The position numbers and the translations under genes were made by a program. A stretch of DNA of 64,000 nucleotides from CAWHHZ01 sp963829355 (GTDB lineage: Bacteria > Acidobacteriota > Thermoanaerobaculia > Gp7-AA8 > JAHWKK01), in the NCBI GenBank assembly GCA_963829355.1, contig CAWHHZ010000006.1:277282-341281 (forward strand). The letters run 5' to 3'. Numbering within the stretch: position 1 is the first letter of the stretch; each line of letters begins with the position of its first letter. The notes under the pieces were generated by a model, which was not told the DNA's origin, searched no databases, and saw nothing but the letters and a program-made list of their open reading frames with translations. Shown in pieces: positions 25,094 through 34,700 of this stretch.

Positions 25094-25944
25094 TCAGTCG
25101 AAATCGATTGAATCGACCCTGCCGCGCCAGTACGGAAGCGGGCCCTCCTCGAGGATCCATTCGACCTCCCCGCACTCAGGGATGACCATCGCGTCACATC
25201 GATGATAGTCGTGGTAGTGGCATACCCATGGTGTAGGAATGCCTTCCCCTCCCACGTCCCTCATACGATCCGGCGCCAGCGCTCGGATGATCTCGCCGCG
25301 GTCCCCGAAGGTGAACTCCAGAGACACGGTGGTTCCGCGATCACGGATGGTCGCACGGGCGGTGTGTTGGTCGATAGCCCTCCCACTCGACGCCCTCGGA
25401 GGGCAGAAGCGCTGTCGGAAACCAGACCGCCTCGGCGAGCCACCGGTGAAGAGCGCCTTCATCCATGTCTTCACGATCATGTTCGTTCGCCACCGTGATC
25501 AGCGACGCGATCTTTGCCTTGATGGATCCATGACCGTCGATATAGGTGTCGCGCGCAACGACGTGAAGACCGGGCATCATCTGAAGCCGGGCATCCCACA
25601 CGAAGCCGCGCGGGCGGGTGGTGTAGTGCTGATACGAACGGAAGCGTACCCACCGTCCATCGACATCCCCCATGCGAAACGATCCGCTGTGACGGACGCG
25701 CACCCTTCTGACCATCGTCTGACCCGGTGTCAGAACATGCGTGAAGTAGCCGAACCACAGGCTCCGGCAATCCATCGAGCTGGGACGGCGAATACGGTAT
25801 CGATTCCGGGGTGGTCGTGTCACGAAGCCGCCCCATCAGTCTCTTCGACTGCGCTACCCATCGCGACTCTCCCACGGCAACAGCCACGGCTGCGGCTCCC
25901 AGTGCGAAGCCTCCTGCAGTGATGATTCTGGTGGCGCCACGCAT
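25094..25944 (-). pseudogene. DUF6544-family gene broken by two single-base insertions
   Basis: Three consecutive frames together encode one ~280-residue protein. Frame 1 (ATG 25944, strong AGGAGGAG upstream) gives a membrane/signal segment and LDGLPEPVVRLL. An extra base near 25749 shifts to frame 2 (YFTHVLTPGQTMVRRVRVRHSGSFRM ... ALLPSEGVEWEG). An extra base near 25380 shifts to frame 3 (AIDQHTARATIRDRGTTVSLEF ... to the stop at 25094). Removing one base at each point restores continuous similarity to the DUF6544 (formerly DUF6920) family as I remember it, whose function is unknown. It is either a recent pseudogene or sequencing error. Confidence 0.72.
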
Positions 25945-26235
25945 TTTTAGATTCCTCCTCCTTGAAGTATCGCCGCGCCGATGGAACAAGCCGGTGTGGA
26001 TCGTCACGGGCGGGGGTGTGGGAGACCGACTCGCCCGATGTCATCAGCCGGTGTCTTCGCCGACTGACGGTACCGGTAGCGATTGTCGCGGACCACGCTC
26101 CGGCGGATATGGGGCGTGAGGCCCAACCCACACCTGGACGCCCGATCAGGACATTCACCGACGTTTGCTGCTTTCTGTGAGCGAGATGACTATCATGAGG
26201 AGTGTCGTTTCTCGTTTACTTCCTGCTGGCCTTTC

Positions 26236-27429
26236 ATGGTGCTGCTCTTGTCGAGCCTCGTATGGTGGAGCCGCGTCACAGCCTCCAAACGGCGTGCGGA
26301 GGATCTCGAGCGGGAGGTTGAGCGACGCACGGCGGAGCTCGAACGGCTCGGACGTCTCACCGAAGCGATCAATGAGGCGGTCACCGTAGAGGAGGTTCTC
26401 GATCATCTCTACGACAACTTCGAGGGACTCGTCCCCTACGACCGGATCGGGCTGGCACTGCTCGATGAAGATCGTATCGTTCTGAGGGCCGTATGGTCGC
26501 GGGGAAGCGAAGCTCCCACGGGGATCGACCGAGGCTATGCAGCCCGTCTCGATGAAAGCAGCAGTTTGCGGGAAACCCTCGAGTCGGGACGCCCGCGCCT
26601 GATCTCCGATCTGGAAGCCTATCTGAAGGAGCACCCGGAGTCGGAGTCGACCCAGCGCATCCTGCAGGAGGGAATCCGCTCGAGTCTCACCTGCCCTCTC
26701 AAGGCTCTTGGTCAGCCGGTAGGATTCATCTTCTTCTCGAGCTTCGAGGCCGACAAGTACAACCAGAGCCACGCCGAATTTCTCGAGAAGGTGGCGGGTC
26801 ACCTCTCGCTGATCGTCGGAAAGTCACGCCTGTACGACGATCTCGTGCATACCAAGGCGAGACTGGAACAGGCGAACCGGGATCTCGAGCACCTCGCGAC
26901 CACGGACTCTCTCACAGGTGTCGCGAACCGGCGGGTTTTCGACGACCGGCTCGACGCCGAGTGGAGACGAGCGCAGCGATCTCGAGAACCGCTGACGCTC
27001 CTGATGATCGACGTCGACCACTTCAAGCTCTTCAATGACCGGCACGGGCATAAAGCGGGAGATCAGTGCCTGAGGTCGATCGCGTCAGCATTGAGCCAGG
27101 TCGTGCGGAGAGCCAGCGATCTGATTGCCCGCTACGGGGGCGAAGAATTTACGGTCGTGCTTCCGCAGTGTGGACGTGACGAAGGCGTCTCGATCGCCGA
27201 GTCACTCCGCCGGGCCGTCGAAGCGATGAAGATCACCCACCCGGACTGTCAGTCGGGAGTCGTGTCGGTCAGCATCGGAGTCGCGACGATCGTTCCACAA
27301 TCGGATTCGTACCGTGAAAATCTCCTCGAACAGGCCGATCTGGCCCTGTACGAGGCAAAGCGCAGGGGCCGGAACAGAATCGTCTCGCACGACGAGCTCA
27401 CTGGAGCGGCCCTGGGCAGCGACGAGTGA
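26236..27429 (+). CDS. Diguanylate cyclase with GAF sensor domain
   Basis: Synthesises c-di-GMP from two GTP. From ATG 26236 there are 397 residues: one N-terminal membrane segment (~2-12), a coiled coil, a GAF domain (~45-200), then GGDEF (~230-385) with the signature GGEEF at 300-304. IDVDHFKLFNDRHGHKAGD is intact, so the enzyme is expected to be active. No clear RxxD inhibitory site was noticed. The start is uncertain: there is no Shine-Dalgarno sequence. A different frame just upstream (from ~26200) would supply a longer hydrophobic segment if one base were removed near 26235, so another frame error is possible. The frame is open back to 26083. Confidence 0.85.
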   Translation: MVLLLSSLVWWSRVTASKRRAEDLEREVERRTAELERLGRLTEAINEAVTVEEVLDHLYDNFEGLVPYDRIGLALLDEDRIVLRAVWSRGSEAPTGIDRGYAARLDESSSLRETLESGRPRLISDLEAYLKEHPESESTQRILQEGIRSSLTCPLKALGQPVGFIFFSSFEADKYNQSHAEFLEKVAGHLSLIVGKSRLYDDLVHTKARLEQANRDLEHLATTDSLTGVANRRVFDDRLDAEWRRAQRSREPLTLLMIDVDHFKLFNDRHGHKAGDQCLRSIASALSQVVRRASDLIARYGGEEFTVVLPQCGRDEGVSIAESLRRAVEAMKITHPDCQSGVVSVSIGVATIVPQSDSYRENLLEQADLALYEAKRRGRNRIVSHDELTGAALGSDE

Positions 27430-27441
27430 GCTCCAGACGCA

Positions 27442-27471
27442 GAACAGCCCGGCCTCTCGACCGGGCTGTTC
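27442..27471. terminator. Hairpin between convergent genes
   Basis: An 11-bp perfect stem, GAACAGCCCGG/CCGGGCTGTTC, with an 8-base loop. It sits between the GGDEF gene and the convergent GWxTD gene and can serve both. Confidence 0.7.
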
Positions 27472-27499
27472 CGAGATTGATCCTGCTGGCGGGAAACAC

Positions 27500-29017
27500 T
27501 TACTCGACGATGCGGAACTCCTTCTCGATGTTCCAGGTCTGCTTTGCGACCGAGTCGAAGATTTTTGCCTTCAGCGTGTAATTGCCGGGAGGAAAGGCCC
27601 CTGCCGGGAATGAGCTACCCACCATGAAGTGACCTTCCGTATCCTTCACGGGCTCGGCGTTGACCTCCATCATCGGTGCGCCCATCTTGACTGCGCTGCC
27701 GTCGGCCTTCTTGCCTTCGACATCGAGTTTTACACGGAACTGAGGCTTTCCTTCCTCGTTCAGCCCCGGATTGCGAGCCTCGAAGAAGTACCACAGCTCT
27801 TCCTGCGCACCGAAGGTCGCATCTCCCTTCGGAACGACCTTCAATCCCCCGAAGGCGTATGGATCGGTTGCTGCCTGGGCCTCGGTCAGAGCGAAGATGT
27901 TGTTCGAGAGAATCAGGTCGGACACGCTCGCTTCGGTCTCATCGAGTCCTTCGAGAGCGAGATCGGTCTTCGCGATCGCCACGGCCTTGTTGTCACGAGC
28001 GAGACCAAAGGTCCCGACGTACTCGCCAGGCTGGAGCATGAGTGACATGTCGTAGTACGAATCCGCATTGGAGGCGAGCAGCGTGACCGGCTCCTCGTAG
28101 ACAGCGACGATCTCGCCGTCGGCCTTCTCGACCACACCAAAGAACGTGAGCTCCCCTGAGGTGTCGATACCGGCATTACCCGGAATGTAGAGCTGCACGG
28201 GGACGAAGTATTGTCCAGCAGGCGTCACATACTCGCCATACGTCAGATGCAGGTCGTCCTCGGCGGCGATCGCCTGGCGCTTGAAGTCGTCGTAGAGAGA
28301 CTTGAGGTAGTCGTTCGTGAACTCCGTCGCCACTTCTTCGACCTCGACGTTGTTCACCACGGGCGTCGTTGCTGTCATGCTGTAGTCGGGAACCATCTCG
28401 AGGCCGGGCTGGGCGATGAAATAGTCACGCGCCTTGAGCAGGAGATCGTTCACTCCACGCTTTCCGGTCATGACCATCTTCCAGTCATTGTTGCCGTAGT
28501 AATCGATGAACGAGACGTCGAAATCGATGTCGCCACCGACTGCAGGACGGTTCTCCTTCTCGTAATACCAGACTTCGGTCGGAGCCTTTGTGCCTCTGGC
28601 GTTATCGATGGCGTTTGAGCTCATCCCCGACTGATGGGTCGACTCGGGTGCGTTCGAAGTCCTCCCGAGACGATTTGGCGCTCCCAGGAGAAGGAATACG
28701 CGTCCTCGATCGGTCAGAGCGCCAGCGGTCTTGCCCGAGGCCCAGCGCTCGTTGGCGATCTCCACCCGCTGCTCGAAACCGAGCTTCATCTCGTTGATCG
28801 GCGTGCCGGGAGTCGGATCGCGCCTCGCCCAGAAAAGATCGATGAAGTTCTGAGCTTCTTCATCAGTCTTGATCGATTTGTACTCTTTCATCTCCTGGTC
28901 AGTGAGAAGCCACTTCACGGGGCCCTCGTGCCAGTCTTTGTACTGCTCGGACAGCGCCGCATACGTGGGAGCTGCGAGCGCAAGCGCAATCAAAGCGCCA
29001 AAAAATACTTTCTTCAT
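27500..29017 (-). CDS. GWxTD domain-containing exported protein
   Basis: A 505-residue protein with signal peptide (ALALAAPTYAA, cleavage ~20). It then carries the N-terminal block of the GWxTD family, here VKWLLTDQEMKEYKSI. ARRDPTPGTPINEMKLGFEQRVEIANERW and RGRVFLLLGAPNR (~95-107) are the other conserved family blocks. The rest is beta-rich with repeated carbohydrate-binding-like strands. Function is not established; family members are often exported and found in Acidobacteriota and relatives. AAGGAGG precedes ATG 29017; an upstream in-frame start at 29044 is not needed. Confidence 0.85.
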   Translation of the reverse strand: MKKVFFGALIALALAAPTYAALSEQYKDWHEGPVKWLLTDQEMKEYKSIKTDEEAQNFIDLFWARRDPTPGTPINEMKLGFEQRVEIANERWASGKTAGALTDRGRVFLLLGAPNRLGRTSNAPESTHQSGMSSNAIDNARGTKAPTEVWYYEKENRPAVGGDIDFDVSFIDYYGNNDWKMVMTGKRGVNDLLLKARDYFIAQPGLEMVPDYSMTATTPVVNNVEVEEVATEFTNDYLKSLYDDFKRQAIAAEDDLHLTYGEYVTPAGQYFVPVQLYIPGNAGIDTSGELTFFGVVEKADGEIVAVYEEPVTLLASNADSYYDMSLMLQPGEYVGTFGLARDNKAVAIAKTDLALEGLDETEASVSDLILSNNIFALTEAQAATDPYAFGGLKVVPKGDATFGAQEELWYFFEARNPGLNEEGKPQFRVKLDVEGKKADGSAVKMGAPMMEVNAEPVKDTEGHFMVGSSFPAGAFPPGNYTLKAKIFDSVAKQTWNIEKEFRIVE

Positions 29018-29097
29018 TGGGATTCCTCCTTGCAGAAACGGCAAACGTGGAATGACTTCCTGAAATGCCGAAGCGGGTTACGCGTACGTGACAAAGA

Positions 29098-31221
29098 TCA
29101 TTCGTACTGAGCTGCGGCGTTGTCGTCGCCGAGCTCATGGAGCGTGTGGGCCGCGAACGCGCGCGCACGCTCATTCGGGTTCGATCGAACCATCGCCGCC
29201 ATGATATCGCGAACTCGCTCCCGATTTCCCCGAAGGAGATTGACGACGGCAAGGTTTCCGTAGGCCTGCAGGTGCCCCGGATACAGAGTGATTTCCATCT
29301 CGAACGATTTGATCGCTTCGTCGAGACGATCCATCCTCGCCAGGATGTCACCACGGACGAACAGGAGTCCCTCAGGTGGCTTCTCTTCCCGCTGGGCAGC
29401 TCTTTTTGCGGCTTCCTCCACGACATGCATGGCTTCTTCGAGATCCCCTGACTCCACGAGGATCCAGGCCAGAACGACGTCCGCCTCATCCCTCTGCACC
29501 CCCGGGGGGACGGCGCGTGCGAGACGCGCTGCGAGTTGCAGATCCCCTTCGGCCAGAGCGATGCGGGCACGGATGACTCCGGCGCGGGCGGGGTTGATCG
29601 CCTCACCGAGTTCCACATGTTTCAGTGCCTCGTCGTACCTCTCCATCCGGACCAGCACCTCTGCGATGGACAGCGCAGTCTCGCCGGAAGAAGTGGGTGC
29701 CAGCTTCATCGCTTCCCGGTACGCCTCGAGTGACTCGGGCCACCGCCCTTCCTCGTCCAGCAGCCGCCCGAGCTGAAGCCACCCTTCGACCAGAGCGGGA
29801 TTCTTCTCCAGAATCTTCCTGAATCGGTCGATGGCCCCCCGGTGATCGGCAGAAGATGCGAGCGCCATCGCCTCGATCAGTTCTTCCATATCTCCGATCT
29901 TGTCTTTCGGATCGGGAAGCTCGCCATCTCCGGTGGTGACAGTCGAGCCCAGGTAGCCGAGCGCCGCCAGCTTTGCCGCCTCCTCTCGATCAACTGACGA
30001 GGGATCAGACAGCGCCAGGGGGCGATCGTCGAGAAGCTCCCGCAGCCGGGCGTAAACACGTCTGCGATCAGAGAGCAGGTTTTCAGTCTCAGCGGGATCG
30101 GCACGGATATCGTACAGCTCGGGGCGCGGAGCCTCGATGTAGTGATTCTCTCCGCTGATGATCGACCTCAACTCGCTCCAGCCGAGATGAAGCCGAGGAT
30201 AAAGCGTCTCGCTGTAGATAGGCCGCTCCGCGTCGAGAGAGCCGAGGACATTCGCTCCCTTCATCGAATCGGGAATCGACACGTCGAGCGCGCCGAGAAC
30301 TGTAGGGGCGAGATCGGTGAGACTCACAGGCTCCTCCACCGTTTCCCCACCTCTCGCGGATCCAGGAAGTTTGATCAGCAGCGGAACCTGAATCGACTCA
30401 CGGTAGAGAAAGATGCCGTGACCGAGCTCCCCATGATCGCCCAACCCTTCTCCGTGGTCCGACAAAAAGATGATCAGCGCTCTGTCGTAGATCCCCGCCT
30501 GCTTCAACCGGTCCAGAAAAGCTCCGATGATTCTGTCCGCATCCACGATTTCCCCGTCGTACGGCTCTTGATATCTGCCCTGAAGATCGGCCGGAGGTTC
30601 GAACGGCATGTGCGGCTCGAAGAGGTGAAGCATGAAAAAGAACGGTTTGTCTGATCTCTGCAGAATCCAGTTCGTAGCGATCTTCGCCGATTCTGCCCCG
30701 GGGCGCTGAACGTTTGCGAACGAGATTCCCGTGGCGGAGCCGACATCGTCATCGTAGAAATCGAAGTGGGCGCCAACGCCCGTTTCCTTCCGCAGCACCC
30801 AGGCGGAAACAGCCGCTCCCGTTTCGTATCCCCGCCCGGCGAGCACCCTTGGCAAGGACGCATCTTCCGGCTTCAAAACGTACCCCACGTTGCTCCGCAC
30901 ACCATGATGATCCGGATCCATTCCGGTGAGAATCGAGCTGTGCGAGGGAAGTGTCAGCGGAACCGTCGAGTATGCATGCTCGAAAAGAATCGAATCCGCG
31001 CGTAGCCCTTCGAGCGCGGGAGTCTCGATCCGCTCGTACCCGTACATCGGCAGGCGATCCGACCGAAGCGTGTCGACCGAGATGAGAATGACCGGTGTGC
31101 CCTCGGGGAGTGCCGCGGCCGGTTCTGGAGAGGAAGACTCCCGTCCGCAACCAACCAGGGCCAAAGTCAAAGCGATCAGGAGCGCTGCGGCGATGGCCGC
31201 AATCCGAGGCGATTTCGTCAC
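29098..31221 (-). CDS. Sulfatase-like hydrolase lipoprotein with C-terminal TPR repeats
   Basis: From GTG 31221 there are 707 residues. The signal peptide is followed by lipobox LVGCG. The alkaline-phosphatase-superfamily sulfatase domain (~45-430) shows metal-ligand VILISVDTLRSDRL, PLTLPSHSSILTG in place of the CxPSR formylglycine motif, FEPHMPFEPP, and LSDHGEGLGDHGE. Ser/Thr rather than Cys at the activating position suggests a phosphatase- or phosphotransferase-like rather than classical sulfatase reaction. The remaining ~270 residues form TPR-type helices. The longer frame to 31320 crosses the receptor-gene terminator, so it is rejected. Confidence 0.82.
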   Translation of the reverse strand: MTKSPRIAAIAAALLIALTLALVGCGRESSSPEPAAALPEGTPVILISVDTLRSDRLPMYGYERIETPALEGLRADSILFEHAYSTVPLTLPSHSSILTGMDPDHHGVRSNVGYVLKPEDASLPRVLAGRGYETGAAVSAWVLRKETGVGAHFDFYDDDVGSATGISFANVQRPGAESAKIATNWILQRSDKPFFFMLHLFEPHMPFEPPADLQGRYQEPYDGEIVDADRIIGAFLDRLKQAGIYDRALIIFLSDHGEGLGDHGELGHGIFLYRESIQVPLLIKLPGSARGGETVEEPVSLTDLAPTVLGALDVSIPDSMKGANVLGSLDAERPIYSETLYPRLHLGWSELRSIISGENHYIEAPRPELYDIRADPAETENLLSDRRRVYARLRELLDDRPLALSDPSSVDREEAAKLAALGYLGSTVTTGDGELPDPKDKIGDMEELIEAMALASSADHRGAIDRFRKILEKNPALVEGWLQLGRLLDEEGRWPESLEAYREAMKLAPTSSGETALSIAEVLVRMERYDEALKHVELGEAINPARAGVIRARIALAEGDLQLAARLARAVPPGVQRDEADVVLAWILVESGDLEEAMHVVEEAAKRAAQREEKPPEGLLFVRGDILARMDRLDEAIKSFEMEITLYPGHLQAYGNLAVVNLLRGNRERVRDIMAAMVRSNPNERARAFAAHTLHELGDDNAAAQYE

Positions 31222-31282
31222 GAACCGGTACAACGAACGGGAAAGAGAAAAATTCGCCCCTCGAAGAGGCTGCGCGCGAGCC

Positions 31283-31310
31283 AAAAAAAGCCCCGGGTGT
31301 CCCCGGGGCT
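31283..31310 (-). terminator. Intrinsic terminator of the first TonB-dependent receptor gene
   Basis: On the minus strand, AGCCCCGGGG-ACA-CCCGGGGCT followed by T7, 25 bases beyond the receptor stop. Confidence 0.9.
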
Positions 31311-31335
31311 CGTTGCACATCTGCTGCTTGCTACA

Positions 31336-34272
31336 TCAGAAGCGGAATCCGGCGGAGAACCTGTACGTACGCGGATTCTGGTAGTCGTTCGGGCTGCGAG
31401 CCTCACCGAAGCTGTCGCCGCGGACGTAGTGCACGCCCTCGACTGGCGTCTCGGTAAACGGATTGAAGATCTCGCACTCGGAGCCGTTCGCCTGCACGCA
31501 GTCGGGAGCCCCGTCCTTAGCGGTGAAGACGTTCGTGTTGCCAAGGAGCTGAGCGCTCTCATTGAACAGGTTGAGCACTTCACCCTGCACGTAGAGATCG
31601 ACGGGTCCGAGCGGTAGCGAGTAGTTCACGGCGAGATCCGTTGCAGTCAGATCTTCGAACTCGAACTCGCCTCGCTTGCTGAAGTAGTACGTCGAAGAGG
31701 TGGGCGGATTCTTGTAGCCCGGATTCTCCGGGAAACCTTCCATCTCTTCCGCCGTGAACATGTCCACGCTTCCTGCCAGGGAGTACGGAAGACCGGAGTC
31801 CCACCGCTGGAGCAGAGAGAAGTTGAACTGGCCGAACGTTGTCGGCAGGTCGTAGCTCACCCAGGCTCTGAGTTTGTGCTCCTGATCCTGGGGCAGTCGC
31901 CCCACCGGGTTGGACTGCTCGAAGTAGAACTCCGGATACGACAGCACTCCACTACTGGCAACTGGACCGGAGCCCGTGGTCTCTCCGACGATGTTTCCAG
32001 TCAGCTCCGACCATGTGTAGTTACCACCGATGTTGATCCGGTCCGAAACACGATAGCCAGCCTGGACCAGAATCGCATCGTAGTTTCGCTCGAACGCATT
32101 CGTGTTGACGACGTACGTCCGATCGAGCTCGGTTCCGGCGAGCGGATCAAACGCGCGACCGGTCGTCGTGTCGGTCTGACTTCCGTAGAAGTCCTCCCAT
32201 ACCCGATTCTGATAGTCGAGCCGGACGAATCCTCTCGTTCCGAGCGTGGTTCCCAGCCCAACCGTGTACTCGGTTACTGCTGGAGACACGAGTTTGTTCG
32301 GAATGACGGTAGTAATTCCGGCGGTCGATCCGCCGAGCAACCAGTCCTGACCGTTGATGCCCCCTTCGCTGAGGAACCACTCTTCGACCATTGCGAGGAA
32401 CTGCTCTGTCGGCTGGTTGCGGATTGCAGGTCCGCCATAGAGCCAGTAAAGGAGGGACGGCGAACCGGCCGCCGAACCTGCTCCACCCACGTTACCGGTG
32501 GCAATCTTGGTCACGTACTCGCCGTAGCTGGCAGACGCCCGAAGACGGCCATCTCCCAGCACGTCGTAGGTCATGCCCACCCGCGGGCTGACCCGCGAGT
32601 CGTCGGCGACGGTATTTCCAGACGCGTCCTGTGCGTCGTTCTCGTCATATCGAACGCCGAGGTTGAAACTGAGCTGGCTATTGAAGTCCCATCGGTCGTT
32701 GACGAAGAGAGATCGCGTCGAGAAGTCGCTCCCGGCCCCATCTTCGAGAACCGGCCAATAGATGATGAGACCGGCGCCGGGGTTCATACTCAGGAGTAGC
32801 TCACCGTCGTCTCCACGCGTCGGTGTGTTGTAGGTCCAGACATTGAAGTCGCTCCCCGCCTGACGGTTGAACGTATCGATGCCCTCCGTGAAGTCGTCGT
32901 ACCCGGCGACGATGTTGTGCGTACCCAAACCCGAGGTAGACAGGTAGTAGGTGCCCTTGAGCGAGTAGTTCTTGCTGTCGCGGGTCTCATCGCAGGAAGG
33001 GTCTTCACAGAACGTCGGTGCGCCGGCATATGCGTTTGCACCCTCCCACGGGATCAGTCGAATCGGCGTCGCGTTCACGAAGCTGCCGTCCGGACCGCCG
33101 GAGCCGACAATTCCGAGCGACTTGTCCGCGTAGCCTGCTTCGACGAGGAAGTTGCTCGTGAGAATCCCGCTGTAGTGCAGGCTGAGCATCGCCTCGGGGA
33201 CCTCTCGCTCAGGGTCGATGTGGGACGCCTCGGCGGGAATGCCGAAGCTGTTGTTGCCCTGAATATCGTTGATATCCAGATAGCTGCCGAAGATCGAATG
33301 ATTCGGTGTCACCTGCGCGGTCAGTTTGCCCTGCAGGCGTGTCTCTTCCTGAGAGGCAGTGTAAGGCGTCAGACTCTCGGCAAAGAAGTTCTGTACGTTC
33401 GTGTCGAAGTATCGGCCGGCCGTGAAAAACCAGAGCCTGTCTCGGACGATGTAGCCACCGAGCGTCGCCTCGTACACTTCATTGAGACTGCTCTCCGCTT
33501 CCTCTTCTCCAAAGGGAGTCGTGTCGGTCCAGGAGGGATCGGTGAAACTGTCACGGAAGCTGCCTTCGAACTGGTTGCCGCCGCTCTTGGTGACGGTGTT
33601 GACGACACCACCCGTAAAGCGTCCGAACTCCGCTGAGATCGCGCCCGTCATGACGGTAGTTTCCTCGATCGCGTCCTCGATGAACAGTGTCTGCGGCTGC
33701 CCTCGAAGGACTTCGTTGACGACCGTGCCATCAACGTTGAACTGGCTATCGTACGACGGAGCTCCGGAGATGGTCGTCGCCCCTCCCGGCCCGTTCGCGT
33801 TGACGCCCGGCGCGAGACTGACCGTGGCCAGAATCGTCCGGCCTACCGGCAGCTCTTCGACGAGGTCGGACGTGAGATTCGTCTGCACCTCCTGCGTCTC
33901 GAGCGTCGCAGGCGCCGTCGCAGTCACCGTGATCGCCTCGGCCACGCTGCTCAGCAGCATCGCCGCATCGGCACGAGTCGTACCTGCAACGTCTATCTTG
34001 ACGTTGCGCTGTACGGTCTGCATCCCTTCCAGTTCGAAGACGACGTTGTATCTGCCCGGCGGAAGTGCACCGATCGTGAAGTTGCCGTTGACGTCGGTCA
34101 CGGCGGTTCGCTGGCCCTGAAGATTCTCCGAGCTCACTGAAACCGTCACCCCTGGCAGGGGTACGGAATCTGTCATCACGTTTCCAATCAGCGTTCCGGT
34201 CGTCTGTCCGAAGATGCTGAGAGATGTGAGAAGAACGACGATAACAATTAATGATGTATTCAGACGTCTCAT
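31336..34272 (-). CDS. Oar-like TonB-dependent receptor, paralog 1
   Basis: Outer-membrane beta-barrel of 978 residues. Signal peptide ~1-22 (LSIFGQ). A carboxypeptidase-regulatory-like domain follows (~24-110; GVTVSVSSENL, VNGNFTIGALPPGRYNVVF). The plug domain (~120-240) has TVTATAPATLETQEVQTNL and FGRFTGGVVNTVTKSGGNQF, and the barrel ends in a terminal Phe (YRFSAGFRF). AAAGGAGG precedes the ATG. The likely role is TonB-powered uptake or adhesion. The ligand is unknown. Its paralog is at 35817-38762, and a LytTR regulator is divergent from it. Confidence 0.93.
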   Translation of the reverse strand: MRRLNTSLIVIVVLLTSLSIFGQTTGTLIGNVMTDSVPLPGVTVSVSSENLQGQRTAVTDVNGNFTIGALPPGRYNVVFELEGMQTVQRNVKIDVAGTTRADAAMLLSSVAEAITVTATAPATLETQEVQTNLTSDLVEELPVGRTILATVSLAPGVNANGPGGATTISGAPSYDSQFNVDGTVVNEVLRGQPQTLFIEDAIEETTVMTGAISAEFGRFTGGVVNTVTKSGGNQFEGSFRDSFTDPSWTDTTPFGEEEAESSLNEVYEATLGGYIVRDRLWFFTAGRYFDTNVQNFFAESLTPYTASQEETRLQGKLTAQVTPNHSIFGSYLDINDIQGNNSFGIPAEASHIDPEREVPEAMLSLHYSGILTSNFLVEAGYADKSLGIVGSGGPDGSFVNATPIRLIPWEGANAYAGAPTFCEDPSCDETRDSKNYSLKGTYYLSTSGLGTHNIVAGYDDFTEGIDTFNRQAGSDFNVWTYNTPTRGDDGELLLSMNPGAGLIIYWPVLEDGAGSDFSTRSLFVNDRWDFNSQLSFNLGVRYDENDAQDASGNTVADDSRVSPRVGMTYDVLGDGRLRASASYGEYVTKIATGNVGGAGSAAGSPSLLYWLYGGPAIRNQPTEQFLAMVEEWFLSEGGINGQDWLLGGSTAGITTVIPNKLVSPAVTEYTVGLGTTLGTRGFVRLDYQNRVWEDFYGSQTDTTTGRAFDPLAGTELDRTYVVNTNAFERNYDAILVQAGYRVSDRINIGGNYTWSELTGNIVGETTGSGPVASSGVLSYPEFYFEQSNPVGRLPQDQEHKLRAWVSYDLPTTFGQFNFSLLQRWDSGLPYSLAGSVDMFTAEEMEGFPENPGYKNPPTSSTYYFSKRGEFEFEDLTATDLAVNYSLPLGPVDLYVQGEVLNLFNESAQLLGNTNVFTAKDGAPDCVQANGSECEIFNPFTETPVEGVHYVRGDSFGEARSPNDYQNPRTYRFSAGFRF

Positions 34273-34420
34273 TCTGCCTCCTTTGTGTTCGGGGATTCAG
34301 CCCCCTCATCTGTGATCCGAGCCGTCCTCGAAGCTATGTGGCTGTTCGAGCACTCTCCGACGATCTTTGGAGGTAATGAGGGCAACTGAACTGCCGGATG
34401 GGGCTGCGCCGCGCTGATTT

Positions 34421-34471
34421 GTGATCAAGAGTGACCATGAAAGTGACAACAGGCGCGATCCCGGTGACAAC
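34421..34471. promoter_or_regulatory. Phased GTGAC direct repeats between receptor and LytTR genes
   Basis: GTGATCAA (34421), GTGACCAT (34431), GTGACAAC (34443) and GTGACAAC (34464). The last two are 21 bp apart, two helical turns, which is the usual spacing for tandem LytTR-type binding. They sit in the 428-base divergent intergenic region and are a good candidate operator. Apart from these and scattered ACCGT/ACGGT motifs at 34590-34645, I see nothing else there. Confidence 0.4.
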
Positions 34472-34700
34472 CGGTATACGCAGCTATGAGCGACACACCC
34501 CCGTCACCGCGTCCTATCACTCGATTTTGCAATCATTTGAATTCTTCATTCGACATTCCGGAGTCACGGAAGTGTCACATTCCACACGGTTTACACGACC
34601 GTCACCCGGCCGGTATTGAACCGTGCACCGTTCAGATATACGGTCCTCAGATACCACTTCAGAAGAGACACACCAGTGAGAAGAACGAGGGCGGGCCGAG

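Noticed and set aside
30954..31318. Use of the ATG at 31320 as start of the sulfatase gene
   Set aside because: That would place the start beyond the intrinsic terminator of the upstream receptor gene and add a long non-signal N-terminus.
34627..34635. Single ACCGTTCAG match to the general LytTR half-site consensus
   Set aside because: One degenerate half-site is expected by chance in 428 bases on two strands; no second site at the proper spacing. The GTGAC repeats are a better candidate.
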